A stretch of 64,000 nt of DNA from assembly GCF_900142265.1 (NCBI RefSeq), contig NZ_FRAH01000006.1, positions 1 to 64,000 on the forward strand, written 5' to 3'. Below the pieces are notes generated by a model. It was not told the DNA's origin. It worked only from the letters and a program-made list of their open reading frames with translations, and did not search any database. Position 1 is the stretch's first letter, and each line of letters begins with the position of its first letter. The translations under genes and the position numbers were made by a program. Shown piece after piece: positions 41,404 through 51,116 of the stretch. This stretch comes from Anaerotignum lactatifermentans DSM 14214 (GTDB lineage: Bacteria; Bacillota; Clostridia; Lachnospirales; Anaerotignaceae).

Positions 41404-41685
41404 ATGAAAAAGATAGATGGATTTTTTGAGAAATACTGGAGATTTCTGCATTTGATTGTGTGTGTATATTTGGCAGTCAATTATTTCAAGCTTTGGGAAA
41501 GATGGAGGGCATACTGGGTGGTGCATATCATCATGGCTGTGTTCTTTTTTGTTTATGGCAGGTTTTGGCTCCTGTCTGCCGGAAAAATGCCAACGGTTAA
41601 AGAACGCAGAAACAGAAAGGTCACAGGCATTCTTTGTTTTGGCATTTGTTTCTGCTGTTTGCTTTTGGGCGTTTATATCTTTTGA
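41404..41685 (+). CDS. Small membrane protein of unknown function
   Basis: The 93-residue protein has three hydrophobic segments (RFLHLIVCVYLAVNYFKLWE, AYWVVHIIMAVFFFVYGRFW, GILCFGICFCCLLLGVYIF), the last Cys-rich. GAAGGGGGCAGAAAG precedes the ATG. It lies 15 bp before the next membrane gene, so they are co-transcribed. Family not recognised. Confidence 0.65.
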   Translation: MKKIDGFFEKYWRFLHLIVCVYLAVNYFKLWERWRAYWVVHIIMAVFFFVYGRFWLLSAGKMPTVKERRNRKVTGILCFGICFCCLLLGVYIF

Positions 41686-41700
41686 GAAAGGACGGATATC

Positions 41701-42045
41701 ATGGAAAAACCGAAATTACTTTTATTCTTAGACCGTCATCCCTTCATCCGAAACAATATGCAGAAAGTTTTGACTGTCTGCATGTTTCTGGATTTGCTGG
41801 CAGGGGTATTTGAGCAGTACCAGATGACAGGACCTTTGGCGGCAATTTCCGCATGGACAGCGGTATTCTTTGGGCTGTGCGCCCTTTTGTATTGGTGCAT
41901 GCTGAAAGAGTATCAGCAGACGCAGGACGCATGGCATTGGGCATCAGATGGGTATGAGCGGCAATTGCGATTTTTCGCACTGGCAGGAGCGGCTATGGCT
42001 GTTTTCAACGCTGTGAAATGCGCCGCTTATTTCATCGGCAGTTAA
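41701..42045 (+). CDS. Small membrane protein of unknown function
   Basis: The 114-residue protein has three to four hydrophobic segments (VLTVCMFLDLLAGVF, AISAWTAVFFGLCALLYWCML, FFALAGAAMAVFNAVKCAAYF). GAGAAAGGACGGATATC precedes the ATG. Second gene of the pair with 41404-41685. Family not recognised. Confidence 0.65.
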   Translation: MEKPKLLLFLDRHPFIRNNMQKVLTVCMFLDLLAGVFEQYQMTGPLAAISAWTAVFFGLCALLYWCMLKEYQQTQDAWHWASDGYERQLRFFALAGAAMAVFNAVKCAAYFIGS

Positions 42046-42160
42046 AAACGGGGAAACCTTGGATTTTACAGGGTTTTCCCTATTTTTTTACGGAAAAAAA
42101 GAGGATTTTTTTGTGAAAGAAGCGTATTTTCTTATTAAGGAAGAAAAAGGAGGGATGAGA

Positions 42161-43174
42161 ATGGAATACCGTTTGTTTCAGGAAGAATTGGAGGAGAAAA
42201 TATTGAGTCCTCTGGCGGCAAAAAGTGCCGCATCCAAAGGGCGTTTGCGCCCCGAGGAAAAGTGCGATTTTCGCACGGATTTTCAGCGGGACAGAGATCG
42301 TATCATCCACTGCAAAGCCTTTCGGCGCATGAAGCATAAGACACAGGTGTTCATCTCTCCCGAAGGAGATCATTACCGCACCCGCCTGACCCATACGTTG
42401 GAGGTTGCCCAGATTGCCCGTACCATTGCAAGAGCGTTGCGACTCAATGAGGATTTGACAGAAGCCATTGCTTTGGGGCATGACTTAGGGCATACGCCTT
42501 TTGGTCACGCCGGGGAGCGGAAACTGGATGAACTCTGCAAAGACAGAGGGGGTTTTGCCCATAACGAACAGAGCCTGCGTGTGGCAGACCGTCTGGAAAA
42601 AGACGGAAAGGGACTGAATTTGACATGGGAGGTGCGGGATGGTATACTGAACCACCGTACCAGCGGACACCCTGCCACACTGGAAGGGAAAATTGTACAG
42701 CTTTCAGATAAAATCGCATATACCAACCACGACATTGACGATGCCATTCGGGCAGGCATGCTCCGCCCTGAGGATATTCCGGCGGGATATGTGGCAGTCA
42801 TGGGGGGAACCTCCAGCAAACGCATCAATGCCATGATACGGGATACCATATTACATAGCACCGGCACCGGCGACATCCGCATGAGTCCGGAAATGCGGGC
42901 AACCCTCACAGGACTGCGGGCATTTATGTTCCAGAAGGTCTACCACAGTGACATTGCCACCAGTGAGCATGAAAAAGCCCAGAAAATCGTAGGCGACCTC
43001 TTTGCTTACTATCTGGAACATCCACAGGAGATGGAGGGAGAGTTCCGCCGCCTCATGGAAGAAGGGGAAACGGTGGAGCAGACCGTTTGTGATTATGTCG
43101 CCTGCATGACAGACCGTTTTGCCGTGGCAAGATTCAAGAAACTCTTTATTCCTGCGGAATGGAGCGTCCTTTGA
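42161..43174 (+). CDS. dgt: Deoxyguanosinetriphosphate triphosphohydrolase-like protein
   Basis: The 337-residue HD-domain phosphohydrolase removes triphosphate from dNTPs. HD residues: RTRLTHTLEVAQIART, ALGHDLGHTPFGHAGE (HD pair) and FAHNEQSLRV, followed by LSDKIAYTNHDIDDA. ATG at 42161 lies 7 bp after AGGAGGG; ATG at 42155 touches that site. The location just before dnaG and rpoD is standard in clostridia. Confidence 0.92.
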   Translation: MEYRLFQEELEEKILSPLAAKSAASKGRLRPEEKCDFRTDFQRDRDRIIHCKAFRRMKHKTQVFISPEGDHYRTRLTHTLEVAQIARTIARALRLNEDLTEAIALGHDLGHTPFGHAGERKLDELCKDRGGFAHNEQSLRVADRLEKDGKGLNLTWEVRDGILNHRTSGHPATLEGKIVQLSDKIAYTNHDIDDAIRAGMLRPEDIPAGYVAVMGGTSSKRINAMIRDTILHSTGTGDIRMSPEMRATLTGLRAFMFQKVYHSDIATSEHEKAQKIVGDLFAYYLEHPQEMEGEFRRLMEEGETVEQTVCDYVACMTDRFAVARFKKLFIPAEWSVL

Positions 43175-43382
43175 TTTATTGATGGATTTTTGCGAAAAAT
43201 CGGTCTTTTGCGGTCGGTTTTTGTACAAATATACAAAACGTCGCCAAAAGGGAGGATTTTTCGGGGAAATGTCGAAATCATAGAGTATAGCAGGAGAAAG
43301 GAAGTGTAACAGCTTCCTTTCTCCAATGTTTACGGAAATTCCAGAAACGTTGTTTCCAAAAAGATGGAAAGGGGGGAGGACA

Positions 43383-45161
43383 ATGCGGTATCCGAGAGAA
43401 TTGATTGAGGAAATCCGTATGCAAAATGACATTGTGGATGTCATTTCCCAGTACGTCCCCTTGAAGCAAAAGGGCAGTTCTTACTTCGGACTTTGCCCTT
43501 TTCATCACGAAAAGACCCCGTCTTTTTCCGTCAACAGTGAAAAACAGTTTTATTACTGTTTCGGCTGTGGAGCGTCTGGGAATGTATACGGCTTTCTCAT
43601 GGAAATGGAAAACTGTGATTTTCCAGAAGCGGTGAAAAAACTGGCGGAGCGCGCCAACATCCCTTTGCCGGAGCCTCAAATGACGGGACAGGCTCTCGCC
43701 ATGGAGCGGCTGAAAACAAGGCTCTTTGAGATGCATCGGGCAGCAGGAAGGTTTTATTATGACACCCTCCAGTCGGACGAAGGCGTACCGGCACGGGCTT
43801 ATCTGGAGCGGCGGCAATTGAAGCCAAACCTTGCCAGAAAATTCGGTATCGGTTATTCCCCAGACCGCAGACATGCCCTTTTCGACCACCTGAAGGGATT
43901 GGGATATTCCGTAGAGGATATGGTCAAAAGCGGCTTAGTCATTCCCGATAAGGAAGGAAGCGGCTACCACGACCGTTTCCGGGGAAGGCTTATGTTCCCC
44001 ATATTTGACGCCCAAGGACGGGTAGTAGGGTTCGGCGGCAGAATCCTAAGCAAGGGGGAACCCAAGTATCTGAATTCCCCCGAAACCGTACTGTTCAGCA
44101 AGAGCCGCAATCTATACGGGCTGAATTTTGCCAAAGCCGCCAGAAAGAAGGAACTTATTCTGGTGGAAGGATATATGGATATGATTTCTGTCTATCAGGC
44201 AGGATTCCATAACGTGGTGGCGTCGTTGGGAACGGCATTCAACCGGGAACACGCCATGACATTGAAGAAATACGCCGAGGACGTGATTCTGCTTTACGAC
44301 AGCGACGAAGCAGGCACAAACGCCGCCCTCCGTGCCATTCCCGTATTGGTGGAAAATGGATTCCATGTACGGGTGACACAGGTGCCAGACGGCAAAGACC
44401 CCGACGAATTCATCAAACAAAACGGCTCAGCAGAGTTTTCCAAGCTGCTGGTCAATGCCGTTCATTATATATCGTTCCAGATCGCCTGCATCCGCAGGAA
44501 ATACGCCCTGGACAACCCGGAACATCGGGTGCGCTTTGCCACAGAGGCGGCGCAGATTTTGACAAAATTGGAAAGCGACATCGAGCGGGATGTATATACC
44601 GCCGAGGTCAGCCGTATGACAGGGGTGGAGGAAAGCGCCATCCAGAATGAAATACGGAAACTCCGCCGCAAAGAGGACGAGGCGTTCCAGCAGGAAGCCC
44701 AGAAGCGGCAGATACAGATGCAAAGGCAGTACGGCGGCAGAGAAAAGGAAGATAAGGGGCTGTTGGACGCCCAGAAAAGTTTGTTGTATTTTTCTGCCAG
44801 CCATCGGCATATATATGAAATTTTACAGAAGGTGTTGGATAAGGACGATTTTCCCACAGAGGTCTACGGCAAGGCATTTGAAGCCATGGGCACTTTATGG
44901 GAAGAAGCGGGGAATGTGTTCCCTGCGGAACTGATCAGTTTTTTTGAGGAAGGCGAAGCACAACGGCGTGTCACGGAGATTTTCGCGGCACAACCGCCGG
45001 CAGACGATGGGTTTGACCTGCAAAAAGCCGTCAATGAAGCCGCAAAAGTATTGAAGCGGGCAAAGATCGACCGAAAAACGGCACAGGCATCCACCGTGGA
45101 GGAAATCCAACAGCTGGTGGAGGAGAAAAGAAAGCTGGAGGCACTGCATATTACCATCTGA
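43383..45161 (+). CDS. dnaG: DNA primase
   Basis: The 592-residue primase makes RNA primers for DNA replication. The N-terminal CHC2 zinc finger is CPFHHEKTPSF...YYCFGCG (residues ~40-65). The TOPRIM domain has LVEGYMDM near residue 260 and LYDSDEAG near 305, the metal-binding acidic residues. The C-terminal DnaB-binding region follows. AAAGGGGGGAGGACA precedes ATG at 43383; the frame to 43326 has no signal. Confidence 0.96.
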   Translation: MRYPRELIEEIRMQNDIVDVISQYVPLKQKGSSYFGLCPFHHEKTPSFSVNSEKQFYYCFGCGASGNVYGFLMEMENCDFPEAVKKLAERANIPLPEPQMTGQALAMERLKTRLFEMHRAAGRFYYDTLQSDEGVPARAYLERRQLKPNLARKFGIGYSPDRRHALFDHLKGLGYSVEDMVKSGLVIPDKEGSGYHDRFRGRLMFPIFDAQGRVVGFGGRILSKGEPKYLNSPETVLFSKSRNLYGLNFAKAARKKELILVEGYMDMISVYQAGFHNVVASLGTAFNREHAMTLKKYAEDVILLYDSDEAGTNAALRAIPVLVENGFHVRVTQVPDGKDPDEFIKQNGSAEFSKLLVNAVHYISFQIACIRRKYALDNPEHRVRFATEAAQILTKLESDIERDVYTAEVSRMTGVEESAIQNEIRKLRRKEDEAFQQEAQKRQIQMQRQYGGREKEDKGLLDAQKSLLYFSASHRHIYEILQKVLDKDDFPTEVYGKAFEAMGTLWEEAGNVFPAELISFFEEGEAQRRVTEIFAAQPPADDGFDLQKAVNEAAKVLKRAKIDRKTAQASTVEEIQQLVEEKRKLEALHITI

Positions 45162-45201
45162 TATGGTTAGACTATAAGGAACACAGAAAGGGAGGATTGC
45201 T

Positions 45202-46275
45202 TTGAAATCCGTCGAAGAAACCACATTGTTGACCAGACTGGAAGAACTGGTTGCCATGGGCAAAAAGAAGAAAAGCGTATTAGAGTATAAAGAGGTCATG
45301 GACCATCTGGCGGATTTGGAATTGGACCCCGACCGCATCGATCGGATTTATGAATATCTGGAAACACAGGGCATTGATATCCTGGGCAATCTGGACGCAG
45401 AAGAAGAAGTTGAAAAAGACCTTGACTTGACACTGCCCGAAGGCATCAATATCGACGACCCTGTCAGAATGTATCTGAAGGAAATCGGCAAAGTTCCTCT
45501 GCTTTCCGCAGAGGAAGAAGTGGAACTGGCACAGCGTATGGAAGAAGGCGACGAAGCTGCCAAAAAGAAACTGGCAGAAGCCAACCTGCGTCTGGTTGTC
45601 AGCATTGCCAAAAGATATGTAGGTCGTGGGATGCTGTTCCTTGACCTGATTCAGGAAGGCAATCTGGGGCTGATCAAAGCCGTGGAAAAATTCGATTACC
45701 ACAAGGGCTATAAATTCTCCACCTATGCCACATGGTGGATTCGCCAGGCAATCACCAGAGCCATTGCCGATCAGGCAAGAACCATCCGTATTCCCGTACA
45801 CATGGTTGAAACCATCAATAAACTCATTCGTATCTCCAGACAGCTGCTGCAGGAATTGGGTCGTGAACCGACCGCAGAAGAACTGGCAGTGGAAATGCAG
45901 ATGCCCGAAGAAAAGGTTCGTGAAATCATGAAGATCGCACAGGAACCTGTTTCTCTGGAAACCCCCATCGGCGAAGAAGAAGACAGCCATCTGGGTGACT
46001 TTATCCCCGATGATGATATTCCTGCCCCTGCGGAAGCGGCTGCCTTTACGCTGCTGAAAGAACAGCTCATCGAAGTGCTGGATACCCTTACCGAAAGGGA
46101 AGAAAAGGTATTGCGCCTGCGCTTTGGTCTGGACGACGGACGTGCCAGAACACTGGAAGAAGTGGGCAAAGAATTCAATGTCACACGAGAAAGAATCCGT
46201 CAGATCGAGGCAAAAGCCCTGCGTAAACTGCGTCATCCCAGCCGCAGCAAAAAACTGAAAGATTATCTGGAATAA
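45202..46275 (+). CDS. rpoD: Primary sigma factor RpoD (sigma-A)
   Basis: The 357-residue vegetative sigma factor has region 1.1 ([23 protein letters not shown]), 1.2 ([26 protein letters not shown]), 2 ([49 protein letters not shown]), 3 and 4 ([41 protein letters not shown]). The start is TTG at 45202, with GGGAGGATTGCT upstream; no ATG is near. It is 40 bp after dnaG, the usual primase-sigma operon. Confidence 0.97.
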   Translation: MKSVEETTLLTRLEELVAMGKKKKSVLEYKEVMDHLADLELDPDRIDRIYEYLETQGIDILGNLDAEEEVEKDLDLTLPEGINIDDPVRMYLKEIGKVPLLSAEEEVELAQRMEEGDEAAKKKLAEANLRLVVSIAKRYVGRGMLFLDLIQEGNLGLIKAVEKFDYHKGYKFSTYATWWIRQAITRAIADQARTIRIPVHMVETINKLIRISRQLLQELGREPTAEELAVEMQMPEEKVREIMKIAQEPVSLETPIGEEEDSHLGDFIPDDDIPAPAEAAAFTLLKEQLIEVLDTLTEREEKVLRLRFGLDDGRARTLEEVGKEFNVTRERIRQIEAKALRKLRHPSRSKKLKDYLE

Positions 46276-46289
46276 GAAACACAAGTGGC

Positions 46290-46333
46290 AGGCGGCAGGC
46301 GTACCCAAAAGGGGTATGCTTGCCGCCTGTTTT
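46290..46333 (+). terminator. Likely terminator of rpoD
   Basis: AGGCGGCA (46290-46297) pairs with TGCCGCCT (46321-46328) with an inner GTACCC/GGGGTA stem; the T-run is only four bases, so some read-through into trmK is likely. Confidence 0.55.
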
Positions 46334-46353
46334 GCATAGAAAGGAAACAGGTT

Positions 46354-47043
46354 ATGGATATTTCAAAACGATTGCAGGCAGTGGCAGGACTGGTGACTCG
46401 CCGCAGTATGGCGGACATCGGCACCGACCACGGCTATGTGCCTTTGTATCTGTATGAACAGAGGAAAATCGATAAGGCTTTGGCTTGTGACCTGAACAAA
46501 GGTCCTCTGGAAAAGGCAAAGGAAAACATCGCCGCCATGGGGGCAGGAAACGCCATCGAAACCCGTCTGGGCAGCGGACTTTTGCCCGTACATACAGGGG
46601 AAGTGGAAAGCGCTGTCATTGCAGGCATGGGTGGTATGCTGATATGCCGTATCCTCAAAGAAAGCGAAGATGTGGCAAAAAGCCTGAAAGAATGGATTCT
46701 TTCTCCCCAGCATGATCTGGACGCTGTGCGCCAGACGGTGTGGGATTTTGGCTTTGCCATTGACGAGGAAATTATGGTGAAAGAGGACGGAAAGTATTAT
46801 CATATTTTCCGCTGTGTCCCCGGCGAGGAGAAGGAAAAAACACCTGCCTCCCTTTTCTACGGCGGCAGATTATTGGAAAAACAAGACCCCATTTTGTGGG
46901 AAGAACTGACCAGAGAAGAAGCCCAGTATGAAAAAGTGGCAGAAGGTCTGCGCCAAAGCGGCACCCCAAAAGCTGCGGAACGTTTGGCGGAAATCGAGGA
47001 AAAACTGGCAGTCATCAAGGAGGCGAAAGCATGGTACAAGTAA
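46354..47043 (+). CDS. trmK: tRNA (adenine(22)-N1)-methyltransferase TrmK
   Basis: The 229-residue SAM enzyme methylates A22 of tRNA. The SAM motif is MADIGTDHGYVPLYL (residues ~19-33), then ACDLNKGPLEKAKENI and ESAVIAGMGGMLICRIL, all characteristic. A C-terminal coiled coil (LAEIEEKLAVIKEAKAWYK) ends it. GAAAGGAAACAGGTT precedes the ATG. It overlaps the NIF3 gene by 13 bp, a typical pairing. Confidence 0.93.
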   Translation: MDISKRLQAVAGLVTRRSMADIGTDHGYVPLYLYEQRKIDKALACDLNKGPLEKAKENIAAMGAGNAIETRLGSGLLPVHTGEVESAVIAGMGGMLICRILKESEDVAKSLKEWILSPQHDLDAVRQTVWDFGFAIDEEIMVKEDGKYYHIFRCVPGEEKEKTPASLFYGGRLLEKQDPILWEELTREEAQYEKVAEGLRQSGTPKAAERLAEIEEKLAVIKEAKAWYK

Positions 47044-48149
47044 AAGATATTATGGCAGTCATGGAGGGCATTGCCCCCAGAAAACTGGCGGAAAGCTGGG
47101 ATAAACCCGGTTTGGCAGTGGGCGACCCCAACCATGAAGTGAAAAAAATACTGGTTGCGCTGGATGTGACAAAAGAAGTCATTGCAGAAGCGGCAGAAAT
47201 GGGCGCAGATATGATCATCACCCATCACCCCATGCTGCTGTTCCAGAAATTTGACAGCATCACCACAGAAACTTCTGTGGGCAGCAAAATCATTTCTTTG
47301 ATTCAGAATAACATTGCGGCATTTTCTGCTCATACCAATCTGGATATCGCCAAAGGCGGCACCAATGATGTATTGGCAGAACTCATCGGCTTGCAGGATT
47401 TGACATACTTAGAAGAAACATGGGCAGAGGATTTGAAGAAAATCGCTGTTTTCGTGCCTGTGACCCATGCTGAAGCCGTGCGGAAAGCCATGTGTGACGC
47501 TGGTGCGGGAGAAATCGGCAATTATACTTGCTGCACCTTTGGGGCGCCGGGAGAAAGCACCTTCCTGCCCATGGAAGGCAGCAATCCTTTCTTAGGAGAA
47601 CAGGGCAAGCTGGAACGGGTGGAAGAAGTCCGTCTGGAAGCTTTGGTGCCTGCATCTCAGGCGGCTAATGTCATCGCCGCTATGAAGGCAGCCCATCCCT
47701 ACGAAGAAGTGGCTTATGACGTATACGCTGTGGAGCAGAGATACAAAAAAGAAGGCATTGGACGTATGGGCGTATTGCCTGCGCCTGTGGCTTTTGCGGA
47801 CTTTGCCAGAATGCTGAAAGAAAAATTAGGTTTGGATAGTATTCGCCTGACAGGTGATGCACATAAAATGATTCAGAAGGTAGCCCTTTGCACAGGTAGC
47901 GGCGCGGAATTTATCATGCCTGCTTATTACGCCGGTGCGGACGCTTATCTGACAGCGGACATCAAATTCCACGAAGCCCAGAAGGCAGTGGAAACAGGCA
48001 TTTGTGTGGCAGATGTGACCCATTATGCCAGCGAAGTGCTCATCGTACCTGTGATTCAGAAAGCGCTGGAACAGGCAGCGGCAGAAAAGGGCTGGGCGCT
48101 GGAAGTGGTTTGCTCAAAAGTCAACGGGCAGACATTCTGGGCACTGTAA
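47031..48149 (+). CDS. NIF3 / DUF34 family dinuclear-metal protein (YqfO-like)
   Basis: The 372-residue protein of the NIF3/GTP cyclohydrolase I type 2 family has the metal site THHPMLLFQKF (residues ~63-73), SAHTNLDIAKGGTND and DVTHYASEV near the C-terminus. A central CutA-like insert (residues ~130-230) contains AHPYEEVAYDVY. The family binds two divalent metals; its cellular role is unsettled. Coupled to trmK by overlap. Confidence 0.9.
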   Translation: MVQVKDIMAVMEGIAPRKLAESWDKPGLAVGDPNHEVKKILVALDVTKEVIAEAAEMGADMIITHHPMLLFQKFDSITTETSVGSKIISLIQNNIAAFSAHTNLDIAKGGTNDVLAELIGLQDLTYLEETWAEDLKKIAVFVPVTHAEAVRKAMCDAGAGEIGNYTCCTFGAPGESTFLPMEGSNPFLGEQGKLERVEEVRLEALVPASQAANVIAAMKAAHPYEEVAYDVYAVEQRYKKEGIGRMGVLPAPVAFADFARMLKEKLGLDSIRLTGDAHKMIQKVALCTGSGAEFIMPAYYAGADAYLTADIKFHEAQKAVETGICVADVTHYASEVLIVPVIQKALEQAAAEKGWALEVVCSKVNGQTFWAL

Positions 48150-48173
48150 GAGGAGAAAAGGAGGAGAAAAGTC

Positions 48174-49835
48174 ATGGAAACAAGACAGATCAACGTCATG
48201 GGAAAAATGGTGGAGATTGCAGAGGGGGCAACCTTTGCCGACGTGGCAAAAGATTTTTCCGGCATGGTCAATGGTCCCATTATGCTGGCAAGACAGAAAA
48301 ATAAATTGCGGGAACTCCATCAGAAAATCCGCACTTGCGATGATGTGACATTTTACGGCATCGAAAACGATGAAGCCATGCGCGTTTATCGCCGCGGTGT
48401 GCTGATTCTGATGACAAAAGCTGTTTACGAACTCTGGGGAAGCGAATCTCTGGTGGTGGTGGAACATTCTTTGCAGAAAAATCTCTACTGCGAAATCCGC
48501 AAACCGGAAATGGAAATGACAGAAGAAGTGTTGGCAAAAATCGAAGGCAAAATGCGGGAATATGTGGCAGCAGACCTGCCTATCTGCAAACGCACCATGC
48601 GGAAAGAAGACGCCAGAGAAATCGCCAGACGACAGGGCATGCCTGATAAGGATGAATTGTTCCGTTATCGCCGGGCATCCAATGTGAATCTTTATGAGCT
48701 GGATGGCTTCTATGATTATTTTTATGGATATATGCCCCCTGCTACGGGAAATTTGAAGGTCTTTTCCCTTATGGCTTACGAGAACGGCTTTCTCATTCGT
48801 TTTCCTGACCCAAAACAGCCGGAAGTGCTGCGGGAATTTTCCAACCCTAAGAAAATCAGCAGTGTATTTCTGGAACAGATGCACTGGTGTCAGCTTATGG
48901 GGGTAAAAAATGTGGCAGAACTGAACCATACACTGACCCAGGGAAAATTTGGCGACCTGATTCGCATCAATGAAGCCCTTCACGAAAAGAAGATTGCGGA
49001 AATCGCTGATATGATTCACCAGCGTTTGGATAAAGTCCGTGTGGTACTCATTGCAGGTCCTTCTTCCTCTGGTAAGACTTCCTTTGCCAACCGCCTGTGC
49101 ATCCAGCTACAGGTATTGGGCATCCAGCCTCATAAAATCTCTCTGGATGATTACTTTGTGGAACGGGATAAAACACCTGTGGATGAAAACGGCAAACGGA
49201 ATTATGAACATATTCAGGCTCTTGACCTGCCTTTGCTCAACGACGATCTGAAGAAAATGATTGCAGGGGAATTGGTAGACCTGCCTACGTATAACTTTGT
49301 TACAGGCAAACGGGAATACAACGGCAACCGTATTCAGGCGAAGAAAGGCGAGATTCTGGTGCTGGAGGGCATCCACGGGCTCAACGATATGCTCACATCT
49401 GAAATTCCTGCGGAACAGAAATTCAAGATTTTCATCAGCGCCATGACACAGCTGAACGTGGACGATCATAACCGCATTTCCACATCTGACAGCCGTTTGA
49501 TTCGCCGTATCGTACGGGATTATCAGTTCCGTGGACGGGACGCGGCAACGACCATTGGGCAGTGGAATGATGTTACCGATGGGGAAGCGGAAAACATTTT
49601 CCCTTATCAGGAAAACGCAGATGCCATTTTCAACTCCGCAACTATCTATGAATTAAGCGTCCTGAAGCAGTATGCGGAACCTCAGCTCTTTGCCATTGGG
49701 GAAGACCAGCCCGAGTATATCACCGCAAAACGGCTTATCAAGTTCTTAGGCTATTTCCTTGCGGCGCCGGGCACAGAAATCCCCAACAACTCACTCATTA
49801 AGGAATTTGTGGGCGGCAGCTGCTTTAAGGTTTGA
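48174..49835 (+). CDS. Nucleoside (uridine) kinase with ThrRS-like N-terminus
   Basis: The 553-residue protein has an N-terminal TGS/threonyl-tRNA-synthetase-like region (residues ~1-230) and a C-terminal uridine kinase/phosphoribulokinase P-loop domain (residues ~285-553). The latter has LIAGPSSSGKTSFANRL, SLDDYFVERDKTP and LEGIHGLND. Such fusions occur widely in clostridia, usually annotated as nucleoside kinase. Substrate unproven. Its stop codon lies inside the rnpB promoter. Confidence 0.85.
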   Translation: METRQINVMGKMVEIAEGATFADVAKDFSGMVNGPIMLARQKNKLRELHQKIRTCDDVTFYGIENDEAMRVYRRGVLILMTKAVYELWGSESLVVVEHSLQKNLYCEIRKPEMEMTEEVLAKIEGKMREYVAADLPICKRTMRKEDAREIARRQGMPDKDELFRYRRASNVNLYELDGFYDYFYGYMPPATGNLKVFSLMAYENGFLIRFPDPKQPEVLREFSNPKKISSVFLEQMHWCQLMGVKNVAELNHTLTQGKFGDLIRINEALHEKKIAEIADMIHQRLDKVRVVLIAGPSSSGKTSFANRLCIQLQVLGIQPHKISLDDYFVERDKTPVDENGKRNYEHIQALDLPLLNDDLKKMIAGELVDLPTYNFVTGKREYNGNRIQAKKGEILVLEGIHGLNDMLTSEIPAEQKFKIFISAMTQLNVDDHNRISTSDSRLIRRIVRDYQFRGRDAATTIGQWNDVTDGEAENIFPYQENADAIFNSATIYELSVLKQYAEPQLFAIGEDQPEYITAKRLIKFLGYFLAAPGTEIPNNSLIKEFVGGSCFKV

Positions 49836-49861
49836 CAAACAGCTCCTTTTTGGAGTATAAT
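49832..49861 (+). promoter_or_regulatory. Promoter of rnpB
   Basis: TTGACA (49832-49837) overlaps the kinase stop codon; 18-bp spacer; TATAAT (49856-49861). The predicted start falls at about 49868-49870, at the 5' end of the RNA. Confidence 0.9.
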
Positions 49862-49869
49862 AACCCATT

Positions 49870-50204
49870 GAGTAGACTGGACAGTCGCGCTGGATTCGCT
49901 CCAGTGAGGAAAGTCCGGGCTTCATAGAGCAGGGTGCCGGCTAACGGCCGGTGGAGGCGACTCTAAGGAAAGTGCAACAGAAATAAACCGCCTGTCTTTT
50001 GGCAGGTAAGGATGGAAAGGTGGGGTAAGAGCCCACCGCTCCTACGGTAACGCAGGAGGCTCTGTAAACCCCACCTGAAGCAAGACGAAAGAGGGCGAAG
50101 AGGCTGCTCGTCTCTCCTCGATGAAAAGTCGCATGATGCTGTTGGCAACAACAGACCAAGATAGATGGCTGTCCACGACAGAACCCGGCTTACAGGTCTG
50201 CTCA
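49870..50204 (+). ncRNA. rnpB: RNase P RNA
   Basis: This is the catalytic RNA that removes tRNA 5' leaders. The universally conserved GAGGAAAGTCCGGGC lies at ~49905-49920 and ACAGAACCCGGCTTA near 50179. Helix P1 is visible: GAGTAGAC (49870-49877) pairs with GTCTGCTC (50196-50203) with one G-T. The final CTCAC is followed by a T-run. Length ~335 bases is normal. Confidence 0.96.
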
Positions 50205-50330
50205 CTTTTTTACAGACAGAAAAAATCCGATGTTTTTTGGAAAATGTCGGATTTTTTTATTTCGGAAATTTGATTTCTTTCCTCTGGAATGATAGAATCA
50301 GTACAGAGCGGCAGAAAGGAAGGTGCGATT

Positions 50331-50528
50331 ATGAAGGAAACAAGAAAAATCATGCAGGTGGTCACGCTGCTGTATTTGGTACTGGTGGGCATTGGGCTGT
50401 ATATTGCGGCAAAAGTGCTGCCGGGAGAAACTTTGCTGAATGCCATCCTGCCTTTGGCATTGATTCTGATCGTACTTTGGTTTGTGCTGATCTTTGCCAC
50501 ACTGAAATGGCAGAGCAGAAAGAAGTGA
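50331..50528 (+). CDS. Small two-helix membrane protein
   Basis: The 65-residue protein has two hydrophobic helices (VVTLLYLVLVGIGLYIAAKVL and LLNAILPLALILIVLWFVLIFATL) and a basic end (KWQSRKK). AAGGAAGGTGCGATT precedes ATG at 50331. It is 24 bp before the carbonic anhydrase gene and probably co-transcribed. Family not recognised. Confidence 0.6.
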   Translation: MKETRKIMQVVTLLYLVLVGIGLYIAAKVLPGETLLNAILPLALILIVLWFVLIFATLKWQSRKK

Positions 50529-50552
50529 GAGGATACAAAGGAGGGATTCCCC

Positions 50553-51116
50553 ATGAACGACAGCGTGAAAAAAATGCTGGAATATAACAGAGTTTTTGTA
50601 GACCATGAAATGTACCAACGATATGCAACCACAAAATATCCCGACCGGAAAATTGCCATTTTGTCCTGTATGGATACCCGTATGACAGAACTCTTGCCTG
50701 CGGCGCTGGGCATCAAAAACGGCGATGTGAAGCTCATCAAAAACGCCGGCGGTCAGATCACCCACCCCTATGGCAGTGTGATTTTCTCCCTGTTGGTGGC
50801 TGTTTATGAACTGGGCGTGGATACCATTCTGGTCATTGGTCATGACGACTGCGGCGGCAGAGCGCTGGATGCCAAAAAGATGATTGCCAAAATGGAAGAA
50901 AAGGGCATTTCCAGAGATGTCATCGACCATGTGGATGCCAACCATAAAAATCTGGAACAGTGGCTCACTGGCTTTGGCGATATTTGCACCTCTGTTCAGA
51001 ACACGGTGGATACCATCCGCAACCATCCGCTGATTCATAAAGATGTGGAAGTTTACGGTTTTGTCATGGACCCTCATACAGGTGCCATGCGTGAAGTGAC
51101 ATGTGCAGACAAATGA
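50553..51116 (+). CDS. Beta-type carbonic anhydrase
   Basis: The 187-residue zinc enzyme interconverts CO2 and bicarbonate. Zn ligands: Cys in ILSCMDTRM (residue ~39), His and Cys in VIGHDDCGG (~96-99); the Asp-Arg dyad sits in MDTR. The short length and these motifs suit the YvdA-like clade. It overlaps the next gene by 16 bp. Confidence 0.9.
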   Translation: MNDSVKKMLEYNRVFVDHEMYQRYATTKYPDRKIAILSCMDTRMTELLPAALGIKNGDVKLIKNAGGQITHPYGSVIFSLLVAVYELGVDTILVIGHDDCGGRALDAKKMIAKMEEKGISRDVIDHVDANHKNLEQWLTGFGDICTSVQNTVDTIRNHPLIHKDVEVYGFVMDPHTGAMREVTCADK